Source: Prunus persica (lineage: Eukaryota; Streptophyta; Magnoliopsida; Rosales; Rosaceae). From it: 64,000 bases of DNA. The stretch spans positions 25,263,107 through 25,327,106 of the forward strand of contig NC_034012.1 of the NCBI RefSeq assembly GCF_000346465.2, written 5' to 3'. This document shows positions 12,577 through 23,285 of the stretch, in pieces. Positions within the stretch are counted from its first letter, which is position 1. Every line of letters begins with the position of its first letter. The notes beneath the pieces were generated by a model, which worked only from the letters and a program-made list of their open reading frames with translations, did no database searches and had not been told where the DNA came from. Both the position numbers and the translations under genes were made by a program.

Positions 12577-13467
12577 TAGAGGTGTCAAACAGGTCGTGCC
12601 AGGCCGGCCCATCCCATTTAAACTCATGCTTTTAACATTTTCGTGTCGGGCCGGGCCGACCCATTTAATTTATCGGGCTGTGTCGTGTCGGCTCATTTAG
12701 TAAAATCATTGATCCCGGCCCGGCCCAAAGCCCATGTTCATATTGAAATGGGCCGGGCCGGGCTCGTGCCGTGCCTGTGCTCGTGCTCGTGCCATATTGG
12801 GGCCCAAGAACCAATCCATTTAATTTGAATTTTTTTCGCTTGATTTTTTTTTCCACTACATAATTCAAATTGTAAACATTAAAAATATAATTAGAGGCAA
12901 GAAATGATGAACTATTTGAAAACATTAATCAATCAAAAATCCAAACAATATGAATTAACGGAGGGCAAAAAGTGTCCAACTCCACAAAGTCCACTTCAAC
13001 TTTTCATCTTTAAACAACTTATTATTTTATATTGAAAAAATGTCTTATTTTGATTATAAGAGAAGCGTATATGTCATATGTACTGATTAGATATCAAGTC
13101 CAATGTTGTTTAATTAATTTGTAGTTGATATGTTTAATTAATTAAGGACCCAAGTAATTTCCTTAAAATGAAAGACATCAAATATATGTTTATAATTAAA
13201 AAAAAAAACTTATAAACAATGACATTAGATGTCAAATTATTGCATTTTGACTTTTGAGAAAGGAAAAAAATGTTAAGTGGGCCGTGCTTGGGCTCGTGCC
13301 GTGCTCGAAGCAGGCTTGGGCCAAGCCCGGCCAGTGTCGGGTCATGGGCCGGCCCGGTCCATTGGACCTCATTTTTTGATCCCAGCTCGGCCCAAGTTTT
13401 CGTGCCGTGCCGAGCACGACCCATTAATATTCGTGCTCATGCCGTATCGTGCCTCATCAAATTTGCC
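12577..13467. mobile_element. hAT-like non-autonomous element with GC-rich ends
   Basis: The left end reads TAGAGGTGTCAAACAGG and is followed by dense GGGCCGGGCC, CGTGCCGTGC and GCTCGTGCC motifs. The same motifs occur inverted near 13270-13450, with an AT-rich centre between them. Such ends are typical of plant hAT derivatives. The right terminus is degenerate and no clean 8-bp target duplication could be found, so the exact right boundary is uncertain. No transposase is present. Confidence 0.5.
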
Positions 13468-13682
13468 TATAAATAGACTTCTCATTGTTTAGCAAAACAC
13501 ACCAACGGAGAAGAGAGGAAAGAAAGGAAGAGAAGAAAAGAAGAGTAAGAGGAAAGAAGAGATAGTGTGAAATCTGAGTGTTAGTGAGTTCTATATGAGA
13601 GAATTCTGTCAGTGTAAACACCAGAAGAGAAAACATAGTTCTACTCCCAATATTCTGTGGTACTTTTCATACTCTAATTATT
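13468..13682. other. Short unassigned spacer with LTR-like leader
   Basis: CTATAAATAG at about 13467 is followed by a purine-rich GAGAAGAGAGGAAAG tract. This is reminiscent of the transcription start region of an LTR, but no second copy is in the window and no gene is visible. Confidence 0.3.
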
Positions 13683-13691
13683 TTATTTTTA

Positions 13692-13985
13692 GGCTTATTT
13701 ACTGTAGTGCCCCCTGAAACTTCGTTCAAATCTCACTTACCACCACAAAGTTAAAGTGGTCCACTTAACCCCCTTGACTATGATTTCGTGTTCCATTTTA
13801 CCCCATACCGTTATCTCCATTAATAATTCTGTCAATTTTGATGACCTGTCATGGCTATTTTAGTCTTTTTACCACAAATGATGATGTGTCATGTGAATGT
13901 CCCCCCTTTTTTGTTTAAATTGAATTGAATATAAAATAAAATAATAAAATGATGTAATTACTTGTGTAACTAAAAATATATATAA
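13692..13985. repeat. Left terminal inverted repeat of the Mutator-like element
   Basis: This repeat matches the reverse complement of 18355-18922 once the 18465-18752 insertion is removed. It includes the shared blocks CTGTCAATTTTGATGA and TGTTTAAATTGAATT. Confidence 0.8.
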
Positions 13986-13989
13986 GAGA

Positions 13990-14131
13990 AGAGAACCTCG
14001 GCAATGTGGCCCTAGAAGAAGGTCATGTGCATCATGATCTTGCGGCGGCTCGTGGGCATGAACCCAGCACTGCCGTTAAACGATGTTGATGGGGGCGGCG
14101 GAGATGGGATGTTGTGATGTGAAGCAGCCAT
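13990..14131 (-). pseudogene. COPT/Ctr copper transporter 5' exon fragment captured in the MULE
   Basis: Read on the minus strand from the ATG at 14131, the frame gives a Ser/Pro-rich leader and then the diagnostic MMHMTFF motif, followed by AEVLFS, as at the start of plant COPT high-affinity copper transporters. The position after MMHMTFF that is normally Trp is TAG. Homology stops near 13990 at an AT-rich stretch, and the three transmembrane helices are absent. Placement between the terminal repeats of a Mutator-like element indicates a Pack-MULE capture. The fragment is non-functional as a transporter, though transcripts could yield small RNAs against the parent gene. Confidence 0.75.
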
Positions 14132-14457
14132 TTTGTTAGTTTATAGCAGAGTTTTGATTGGGTAATTGTAATGGCGAGCCTAATATTTTCGACAATTTGT
14201 ATATAGATGTTGTATATGGCTGATGGATGAACAATGGTAGAAGATTATGTTATATATTAAAATGTGGGCACATGGCAGTTGGCGAAACAGGTGTAAGAGC
14301 ATTTCCAGCAAGGGGCCCAAGTTGAGGGTTGGGGGAGGGGGGAACCCAAAATGGTGTTTTCAGCAACAAAGATCTGCCAGGGCAAGGATTGGGGCCCAGC
14401 CAACTGGGCTGGCCCGTGCTCCAGCCCGAGAGCAAGGGTGACGTCAGTGCTGGAGTT

Positions 14458-14511
14458 TAAATTTTTTTAACGTTGGCGCCTGCAAAGCACGCGCCAACGT
14501 TAAAAAAAATT
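14458..14511. repeat. Near-perfect hairpin in the PIF/Harbinger leader
   Basis: Arms of about 20 bases containing TTTTTTTAACGTTGGCGC and its complement flank an 11-base loop. It lies between the left terminus and ORF1. Confidence 0.8.
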
Positions 14512-14530
14512 TGACGGGCCCACTACAGTG

Positions 14531-14762
14531 CCCCCCAACGGCTCTCTTCCACGTGGCTGGCTTTTGGGCTCTCTGATCCACTTTTTTCAGCAATCCAACG
14601 GCAGCCATTTTTTTCCCAATAAAAAAATGAAAAAAAATCGAAACTACCCCCCAACAGCTCTCTTCCACGTGGCTCCTTCTGGGCTCTCCGATCCCATTTT
14701 TTCCAGCAATCCAACGGCAGCCAATTTTTTTCCAAATAAAAAATAAAAAAAATCGAAATTTT
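14531..14762. repeat. Direct tandem duplication, 116-bp unit, two copies
   Basis: The first copy starts at CCCCCCAACG (14531) and the second at CCCCCCAACA (14647). Both hold CTCTTCCACGTGGCT and CAGCAATCCAACGGCAGCCA. The duplication is subterminal in the PIF/Harbinger element and upstream of ORF1, where such repeats may be transposase binding regions (inference). Confidence 0.75.
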
Positions 14763-14930
14763 TTTAAAAAAATACCCAAAAAATACTGAATTTTTTTTCT
14801 TTCTACAAATACCAACCAATACTCTTCAGTTTTAACACCAACTCCTCATACATTTTCTTCTCCTTATACTATTATTCACTTTCTACTCAATATTTTTTCA
14901 CTTTCAAGTTGTTTTTTTCTCTATCATATT

Positions 14931-16046
14931 ATGGGTTCTTCTAGTGAAACCGGAGGGGCATGGAGCATGGTGGAAGATGTTAGCTTGTGTGAGGCTTGGC
15001 TCCAAGTTAGTCATTGTCCCGTAACGGGCAATGAGATGAAATTCTGTCATATGTGGAAAAAAATTCATCAGGAATTTTGTGAAAGGGTAATTGGTTCGAC
15101 TCGTATGGATCAGGCATTATCTAGGTGGAAAATTCTTAATAAAGAGTTGGCGAAATGGAAAGATGCCTTGGCAAAAGCGATGGACAACTATAGAAGCGGG
15201 GAAAACCTTAGCAGTGAGGTAAATTATTTGTAATTTTTGTTTTATTAATTTCTATGTCATATTAAATTTTATTTAAATGTTTCTTGCAATTTATATATGT
15301 TGTTAATATTTCTTGTATTTCCAATATTAATATGAATGTTTCTTGCAATATTTGTATTTTGTTTTGCATTTCTAATAAATTGTTAAAGTTTCTTGCGTTT
15401 CCATTATTTTTTTTTAATACTTGTTGCATTGCCAATATTTTTTAAAGTTTCTTGTATTGCCATTTTTTTTTTTAAGATTATGCAAGCACAAATATTTTTT
15501 GGTGCGACTGGGCAAGGCAAAAAAAGTTTTAACCATACCCTATGTTGGGAGGTGGTGAAGAATTGTAAGATATTCCAAATTACTCCAGCAAGTCCAACGG
15601 TAGTCTTGAACGAGACGCCACTCCATGAGACACCGGCATCGGATTCACCTATGGATTCTTCGATGAGTCAAGACTCACCTATCGAAAAGGAGCTGAGGCC
15701 TATTGGGAGTAAAGCGGCGAAGGCGAAGAGAGGGAGTAATTCTACCAAGAATGCATCTAAATTTTTGGAGGAACTTTCAAAGATGCAAGCCATGAGAATT
15801 GAAATGGACATGAAACAACAAGAGCACGATAGGGCAATTGATATAGAATATGCAAAAGAAAGGGAGTATGTACACCAAGAAAAGATTGAAAAAAAGGATC
15901 GGGAAACCATGGCCATGGATACAAGCCATATGTCCCCTGAAACAAAACAATTTTGGAAGCTAGAACGAAGGGATGTTATGAGACGAAGACTTTTTCGTGA
16001 CGATGGACCTAGCAACACGGATTGGTTAAATGATCAAAACCATTAA
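14931..16046 (+). CDS. PIF/Harbinger ORF1, Myb/SANT-like DNA-binding protein
   Basis: Two exons, 14931-15218 and 15477-16046, joined by a GT-AG intron at a codon boundary, give 285 residues. The N-terminal half has a trihelix/Myb-like pattern with conserved tryptophans (GAWSMVEDVSLCEAWLQVS, MWKKIH, SRWKILNKELAKWKDAL). The C-terminal half is a charged region with SPETKQFWKLERRDVMRRR near the end, as in the NAM-associated C-terminal family. In PIF/Pong elements this protein acts with the transposase, binding element ends in the nucleus. The start is the first ATG, just after a pyrimidine-rich leader. The frame is undamaged, unlike its transposase partner. Host genes of this family exist, but the position inside TAA-flanked terminal repeats supports element ORF1. 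Confidence 0.85.
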
Positions 16047-16363
16047 GTTAGGGCTTGCCTTTCATTTCATTGTACCATTAAGTTAGTTTGTTTGCCTTTC
16101 ATTTCATTGTATTTTTTGTTTTGTTTAAAAAATTAGTGGTAATTCATGTATTTTATTTTATGAGTTGTATTGATTTTCTTTTAGTGAATAAAGAAAATAT
16201 TCAACAAAATTCCTTTTTATTCAAAACATTCCATACATAAAAAGCAAACCACAACCAAAGCATAAAAAATAAACAAACCACAACTAAAGCATAAAAAAAT
16301 AACAAAGCATAACTAAAAATACAACATAAACATAATACATTAAAAAAACATCTTCACTTCACT

Positions 16364-17591
16364 TCATTCACCTTCATTGCCTTTCACCGCCCACAAATGC
16401 TCCATCAAGTCAACTTGACGGTGTTCATGAATATACGACGATTGTATCTCCGTGTAGCGCTCAACCAACTCATCTTCCACAATAATGTTGTGGAGGATGA
16501 TACAAGTCATCATTATACTCATAAGCACCTCCTCGTCAAATAGACGCGCCGCACCCCTGATAATAGCCCACCGGACTTGAAGGATACCAAAGCACCTCTC
16601 CACATCTTTTCTGTACCCCTCTTGATAGGCAGCAAAAAAAATTTCCTTATGGGATCGGGGATGTGGAATTGATTTCACAAATGTAGTCCACCTCGGGTAG
16701 ATACCATCAGCTAGATAATACCTGTTCTGGTAGACGGTATTATTGATTTGATATGTGATATTTGGGCCTTCACCTCTAAGAACATCATTGAACACCGGGG
16801 ATTGACCCAGGACGTTCAAATCGTTTTGAGAGCTGGCAACTCCAAAGAAGGTGTGCCAAACTCATGTATCAAAACCAGCAACTGCTTCGAGGATGATGCT
16901 TTTCTGCCCTTTCCAATTGCCATAATCCCCTTGCCAAGCAGTTGGACAATTTTTTTCATTGCCAGTGCATGCAGTCAATGCTACCAATCATTCCAGGAAA
17001 TCCACGAGACTCAGCTTTTTGTAGAAGCCGTTGCAGGTCCTTGGGCGTAGGTTTGCGCAGGTAGTCCCTAGTGTACAGAGTTTCTACTGCATCACAAAAT
17101 CGCACCAAGCTCTCCAAAATAGTGGACTTCCCCAACCGGGCAATCTCATCCACCTGATCAGCAGATGACCCATACGCCAACATTCGTATCACAGCTGTGA
17201 ACTTTTGCTCGGGAAGAAGCCCCAAATTTCCAGCACAATTTTTCTTTTGAACAAAGTATTCATCATAATTACAAATATCATGCATGACTTTATTGAACAA
17301 ATGAGGTTGCATTCTATATCTCGCTCGAAAATGAATATTAAAGTACAGAGAATTTGGGATAAAATAATCTTCCAAAAGATTCTTACCCCGAGAATGTCTA
17401 TGTCTGTCCACATTCTAGGCACGGCCTTCTCGTGAACCACGGTGGCTCTGGTTTTCTTCCTCCAGCAAAGCAACGGCCATGCCAAGTTGCTCATCTAGTT
17501 CTCTCTGCGCCCTTTTGCTTACAGCTCGTCGACGCATTCTTTCTCTCATTTCTCGCTCTTGCCTTTTCAAAACCTCTTGCATGTCTGCCAT
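16364..17591 (-). pseudogene. PIF/Harbinger transposase (DDE), broken
   Basis: A HARBI1-like transposase reads leftwards from the ATG at 17591 (MADMQEV) through an arginine-rich N-terminal region, a helix-turn-helix-like part (ADQVDEIARLGKSTI) and the catalytic core. Triad residues are visible in IGSIDCMHW, YYLADGIYP and KDVERCFG, and the family end LHNIIVEDE is present. Breaks: a TAG at 17417-17415, a TGA near 16953, a single-base frame slip just downstream in an A-rich run, and a second TGA before 16819. The last two nonsense codons lie where the family has Trp, consistent with C-to-T change on the plus strand. It faces ORF1 convergently. This copy cannot make full-length transposase. Confidence 0.85.
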
Positions 17592-18013
17592 TGAAAATGA
17601 AGAATGATATCTAAAATCTGAGAAATGGAAATGTAGAGAAGATCTGGTGTGGGAGGTATGAGCTGAGCCTCTGGTTTTATAGAAAAATTTAGACATATAG
17701 ATATGACACGTGGTGCAATCTTAGAGGGTGAAAATCTTATCTGAAATTTGAAATTTGAAACCGAAAATCTTATCCGATATGAATAGTATTGACACGTAGG
17801 AACCCAAAAATCTTATCCGAAAATATTATCTAAATTAATTGTTTAAGTAAACAAAGTTGTGAAAAAAACAAAAAAATGAATAGTATTTGCCATGGCAAGC
17901 CTAAACTGCTGAAAACACACTTTGCTGGGGGGGCTAGGGCAGCAACTATTCACGTGAATAGTAGTTGCCCTCCCCTTGCCATGGCAAGAGGCTAACTGGT
18001 GGAAATGCTCTAA

Positions 18014-18354
18014 GGCAAGGGTTTATAGACCGACGAAACAGGGAACATAATGAGAATTTCTCTCGTTTTGGACTTCTAGTATTTCATTTTAAACAGAATG
18101 AGAATGTGTGGTCTAGGTTACTTAAGATTTGATGCCATAACAAGCCAACCGAATTGTATGGCTGGTGGGGGTATGGGTGGTTATGGATGATGGTGTGGTG
18201 GTTGGTTGCCGAGAGAGGAGAAAGGAGGAAGGATGATGCTATTCTTTGGGGATATGGATTTATCTTTGGGAAGAGTTGGATCTGGGTAGGATTAAAGCAT
18301 AGAGAAGAAAGATTTTTATTTATTAATTTTTTCCATTTTTAAAAATATAATTTT
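18014..18354. other. Internal MULE spacer right of the PIF element
   Basis: The stretch is G/T-rich, with a long run of GGT/GGA-like triplets near 18154-18200 and an AT-rich end. No gene fragment is recognised, although it belongs to the MULE interior that also holds the COPT fragment. Confidence 0.4.
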
Positions 18355-18464
18355 TTTATTAAACAAGTAATGATAATTATATTATATTATATTTTAGATT
18401 TAATTCAATTTAAACAAAAAAGTGGGTCATTCACATGATACATCATCACTTGTAGTAAAAGTCT

Positions 18465-18752
18465 GGAGGTATTCAATTTAGACTTTTAAAGAGTATATAA
18501 AAGTTTAGTGGTATTCAGTTATAACTTTTAAAAAGTATTTAAAAGTTTGGTGGTATCCAAAAAGTTAATGACTTTTAAAAAACTTATTAAATGAATGACT
18601 TTTCCATACTTTTAATGCTAATTGTTAAGAGCAAAAGTCTTGCCAATTTACTAGTGACTTTTATAAACTCTATGAAAGTATTAAGAATTTGTTATCTCTA
18701 TGAAAGTCACTCACTTAAAAAAAGTCTTTATAAGTATGAATTGGATACACCC
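18465..18752. mobile_element. MITE inserted in the right MULE terminal repeat
   Basis: Ends GGAGGTATTCAATT and (reverse strand) GGGTGTATCCAATT are flanked by TCT at 18462-18464 and 18753-18755. Removing it restores the alignment between the two MULE terminal repeats, which proves it is an insertion. No coding capacity. Confidence 0.8.
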
Positions 18753-18931
18753 TCTAAAATAGCCATGCCACATCATCAAAATTGACAGAATTATTAACGG
18801 AGATAACGGTGGGAGTTAAAATGGAACACAAAATCACGGTTAGGGGTTAAGTGGGCCATTTTAACTTTAAGAGAGTAAAGTGAGATTTGACCAAAATTTT
18901 AGGGCACTACAATAAATAAGTCTTATTTTTA

Positions 18932-19265
18932 TTACAAAAATTGTGTTTTTATTTTTCTTCTCAAAGATATGACAGGTGGGCTTTCTATTTGTATTTGATT
19001 CTTCAAGTTGGTTCTGACCATGTTCGTCCGCAATAAGATCACATCACAGAAGAAAGATGCTGTCTCTATCTGGCTTGGCTTGGGATCCTCGAGTCATTGA
19101 CTTTAGTCTTTAACCCAACACAAAACGTTCCATTTCTTGCTATTCAGCTTGAGTTTAGTGTATTCTAGTTTCTGGGTTTGGATATTTTGGCTTCTTATTT
19201 GTGTTTCAATCTCAAGTCAGTCAGATGATGCATACATAAGAGAGAAAGAGAAGTCTAAGACTAAG
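18932..19265 (+). promoter_or_regulatory. Upstream region and 5' leader of the CLC-c gene
   Basis: Only about 334 bases separate the MULE target duplication from the CLC-c start codon. The frame is open upstream of the ATG at 19266 but has no earlier ATG. No clear TATA box is assigned. Any distal promoter elements must therefore come from MULE sequence or lie beyond it (inference). Confidence 0.4.
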
Positions 19266-22200
19266 ATGGATGAAGGAAATCATAGCGCCAGCAACTTGCC
19301 ATTACGAACGGAAAGTGGTGTTGACATTGAGAATTTGGATTTATTGGATGGAAAGGAGAGGGAGAACAGGACGACATACGGCGAACCACTTCTGACTAAG
19401 AGGAAAAATACAACCTCCCAGATTGCCATTGTGGGTTCCAATGTCTGTCCCATTGAGAGCCTTGACTACGAGTAAGCTTCTCTTCCTCACCTAAGAATAG
19501 TTGTCAAACCGTTGTTCAAAATGGGCCTTTACATCTTTTATTTTTTTGGATCCTCCTCCCTCTATGACTGGTTTGAATCTGGGTTTGGTGTGAGTTACTG
19601 ACTAAATGTTATGCCATAATAGGAGGAGACATAACTTGTTTATCCCAAAAAGGAAAAAGGGTCTGTTTCCTAGATTATTTCGGCAGGGTTTTCTTATCTT
19701 GATAGCTCCTTTTTTTCTTTTTTTTGGTTAATTGTTTTAATGGTTATGGCCTAGGAAGATTCCATCTTTGATTTGTTTTTGGTGGTCTTGACTCCTGAGG
19801 ACATGAAAAAGGATAAATGTGCTAGGACCACGCTAGCTACTTTCGGATCTTTAGTTTATGATCACTAGATTTGTTGTACTTCAGTAATTATGTCTTTAGA
19901 ATCACCTTCCCCAAGGGTTTTGAACTTTAAATTCTGATGATTTCTTTACTGAATGTTTTGCACGAAGGAAATTGGCGACTTTTATCGGTTAGATGGTAAA
20001 ATGTCAACCTCATTTAAAGAGGTTAATTCAGGTGGAACAATGGTCCTCTTAACAGGTCTACAATAAGCTTTAGCTAGCTACTTTTCATATCATTTCAAGG
20101 TTGGTCAAGGGGATGATAACTTTCTAGTTCATGGGATCCCTGGCCCATGGCTCATGCTAACTTTATTGTGGTGTTAACACAAATTTCATCCAAGACCAGG
20201 GTGGATGCTAGATGTAAATTTCAGTTTTCTGGTTAGAGGCATAATTGCCAACTGAGGGAATCAGGGAACTTTTTTTTGTTCTCCTTTGAGATTAAATGTA
20301 GATCCTTCTATTTTTATTAGCAATATTCACAATTGTGGCTTGCTATGTAGTTTTACCTCAGTAATCACATATATTGCTCGCATTTGCATTATATCATTTT
20401 CTTTCCTGTTCCTGTGGGAATGCTCCTAAACATCTTTAGTTCATTTCTTATGTGTTTATGCAATGTCCCGATCTGAGTAACATTTCGGGGTGATATATGA
20501 TGCCTTGGGTGCTTAAATTCTTTTTGGAATCATCTTACTCTTGTTCTGTAGGTGCTGTTTGCTGAGTGCTAAGATATCGTTTGTTTAAATGCATTGCAGA
20601 ATTTTTGAAAATGAACTATTTAGGCAAGACTGGAGGTCAGCTAAGAAGATTCAAGTATTTCAGTATGTTGTGCTAAAGTGGGCTTTTGCACTTCTCATTG
20701 GGCTTGTTACTGGACTAGTTGGCTTTTTCAATAATATTGCAGTTGAGAATATAGCTGGATTCAAGCTACTTTTGACTAGCGATCTCATGTCTGACGAAAA
20801 GTAAGCCTTGTTTCCACAACGTCAATCTATGATATTCTTTTTCTTTGACATTTAGACCTGCTCTTTTTTATTTAAATCTTCAGTATACATTTTTCTGAGG
20901 AAACTGTGTAGTCTTTTAATATAAATTAGTTGCTACATTCTGTCGTACAAGCATGAAGGTTGGCAATGAAAATGGGCTGTAATAGCATCTTTTATCTGTA
21001 CTGATAGCTGACACATACTCTACATGCAGGAAATAATCCTGCTTAGCAGGAGCTGCAGAACCAAAAAAAAAAAAAAAAAAACCCTCCATATTTCCTTGCA
21101 CTTTCACTATGCTGATCATTCTGATAGGTGATTGTAAATAGGAAAATGATACACCACTAACCTCAGAACATGGAGGATTGGGTGTAGCCTAATATTAATT
21201 CTTGTAGTCTGCTTCAAAAGAAGTTTTTTATATGTAATAAGACAATGTATTGAATTCATCCTTAATGATATGGAAATTCCTTGAGAAGCATTGCACTTTT
21301 TTTGTTTTTGGGGGGTTGGGGAGGGGGGGGGGGGGGGCCCCGTGGGGGCGGAGGAGAGGAAGTTCTAGTTATTAAAATTATAATAAAAAAAGATATATGA
21401 ATGAATTCTTCTATTTCTGACTTATAGTCTCTTTTTTGTTCTTTGTTTATCTCAAAATTTCAGAATGCAGAAATTATTTTTTTTGGAGCTTTTCTGTGTG
21501 GCTGATTTGCTGCAGACAACTATTTGTAGGCCATGCTTTTTTGTTTTTTTTCTTTTCGTTTGGAATAAAGAGAAATATAATATAGAGCTATAGCATGGTA
21601 GGAGCATGGGGGAGAACACAGAGGGGCTGGAATTTTGTTAACTGGTTCTTGAATTGGTTAAGTGTGGGCAAATATAAGTGTCTAGGTTATTTAACATGTG
21701 TCATTAGATAAACAGTTATCCACAACAAATCTGCCTTTATATTATTTGCAGCAGAGAAAATCCAAAGCGATAAATTGGAAGAAGTTTCTGATAGAATGGA
21801 CGTGTACCATGTTTTGGATTGAGTGATCCAGGATCATGGTTCGTAAGGATATTATTGTACTGTGGTAACTTTGCTTTTTGGTCATGATCACTAAAGTAAA
21901 TGCTTGTGCAACGCTTATTTGAGTTTGCTGGATGTGTTTATAGAATAAATAAATGTAACAGTAAAATGGTTTCAGTGCAGATATTACAAGGCTTTTGCAG
22001 CATATGCTGCCAGCAATGTAGGTTTAGCCACAGTAGCAGCAGCTCTTTGTGCATTTATTGCTCCTGCTGCGGCAGGTTCTGGTATTCCTGAGGTGAAAGC
22101 TTATTTGAACGGTGTGGATGCGCATTCAATACTGGCTCCGAGCACTCTCTTTGTCAAGGTACAGAGGGATTACCCTCCCCCCCTCCTCTTCCACTGCGTG

Positions 22201-23237
22201 TGTGCACACGTGCATGTGCTTACATTTGTATATAGGACAAATATATGTGAGTTATTATGAAAGTGGAAATAGTTCAAGTTTCATGTTCTTTCCTCCTTTG
22301 CATGTGAAAAGGAAAACGAAAAAGGATATGGAAATGGAAGGAAAAAAGAAAGAAAAGAAGTTTAGGTTTGTCGGAGGAAGGGGAGAGAAAATGCGGGAAG
22401 TGAGAAGATGGCAGAGGGCAAGATTAAGGCTAAAATTTGAAGAACTTGTTTTTAAGGAAGAGATAGTGTGGGGGCAAAAGGAAAAAGTGGATTGGGAAAG
22501 AGACGTAATGCCAAACTGTTTCGTGAAGTGGTAAATGGGAGAAAGAGGGAAATTTGATAGGAAGGTTGGAACTGAGTGATGGATCTGTCACTGACAATGA
22601 GAGGAGGATTGAGGAAGAAATATTTAACTTTTTCAAGAGACTTTACTCAAAGGAATGAGGGGAAAGGCGGAGTGTGGAAGGGTTGGATTGGCACCCTATT
22701 GAGGTGGAAAGGGCTAGATGGTTAGAGACGCTGTGCTTCCATCTATTGTATTATTGTGCACCAAATACATTACCTTATTACAATATATGTCTCTCTTATA
22801 TGTGTTATTTGCTCTTTTGACATATTTTGCTCAAAAGGTATTTTGCTTTTGTTTATGTTGCACATCCTCAAAATTCTGAATTGTCAGAGATTACCTGATT
22901 AATTTTTTCTTTAATAAACCTAAATCTAAATCTTTGAATTTCTATCTGATGCATATCATTTTGGGTTTAACAGATTTTTGGTTCCATTCTTGGTGTTTCT
23001 GCCGGATTTGTGGTTGGTAAAGAAGGGCCTATGGTACATACAGGTGCTTGCATAGCCTCTTTTCTTGGGCAGGGAGGCTCTCGCAAGTATCATCTAACTT
23101 GGTCATGGCTAAGATACTTCAAAAACGATCGCGACCGACGAGACTTGATCACATGTGGTGCTGCTGCTGGTGTAGCTGCTGCATTTCGTGCCCCAGTTGG
23201 TGGTGTTCTGTTTGCTCTTGAAGAGGCAGCTTCGTGG

Positions 23238-23285
<48 letters not shown>

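Larger units (their letters stand above)
14297..18010. mobile_element. PIF/Harbinger DNA transposon nested in the MULE
   Basis: The element is flanked by TAA at 14294-14296 and 18011-18013. Terminal repeats are GAGCATTTCCAGCA on the left and GAGCATTTCCACCA on the right (reverse strand). It carries the two genes usual for this superfamily in convergent orientation: the Myb-like ORF1 protein on the plus strand and the DDE transposase on the minus strand. The 3714-bp length is normal for a full-size copy. The transposase has several lesions, so the copy is not autonomous at present. Confidence 0.92.
13692..18922. mobile_element. Mutator-like element (Pack-MULE type) with long terminal inverted repeats
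   Basis: An exact 9-bp target duplication TTATTTTTA flanks the element at 13683-13691 and 18923-18931. The terminal inverted repeats start GGCTTATTTACTGTAGTGCC on the left and GACTTATTTATTGTAGTGCC on the right (reverse strand). They extend about 290 bases, to about 13985 on the left and from about 18355 on the right. The right repeat is interrupted by a 288-bp MITE. The 9-bp duplication and long repeats are hallmarks of Mutator-like elements. No MULE transposase is present. Internal cargo is a copper-transporter exon fragment plus a nested PIF/Harbinger element, so the element is non-autonomous. Confidence 0.85.

Noticed and set aside
14247..14441. Frames across the left PIF terminus
   Set aside because: They span the junction between MULE and PIF DNA, so cannot be an evolved gene.
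19137..19265. Longer N-terminus for CLC-c
   Set aside because: The frame is open upstream but has no ATG; the conserved protein starts at 19266.
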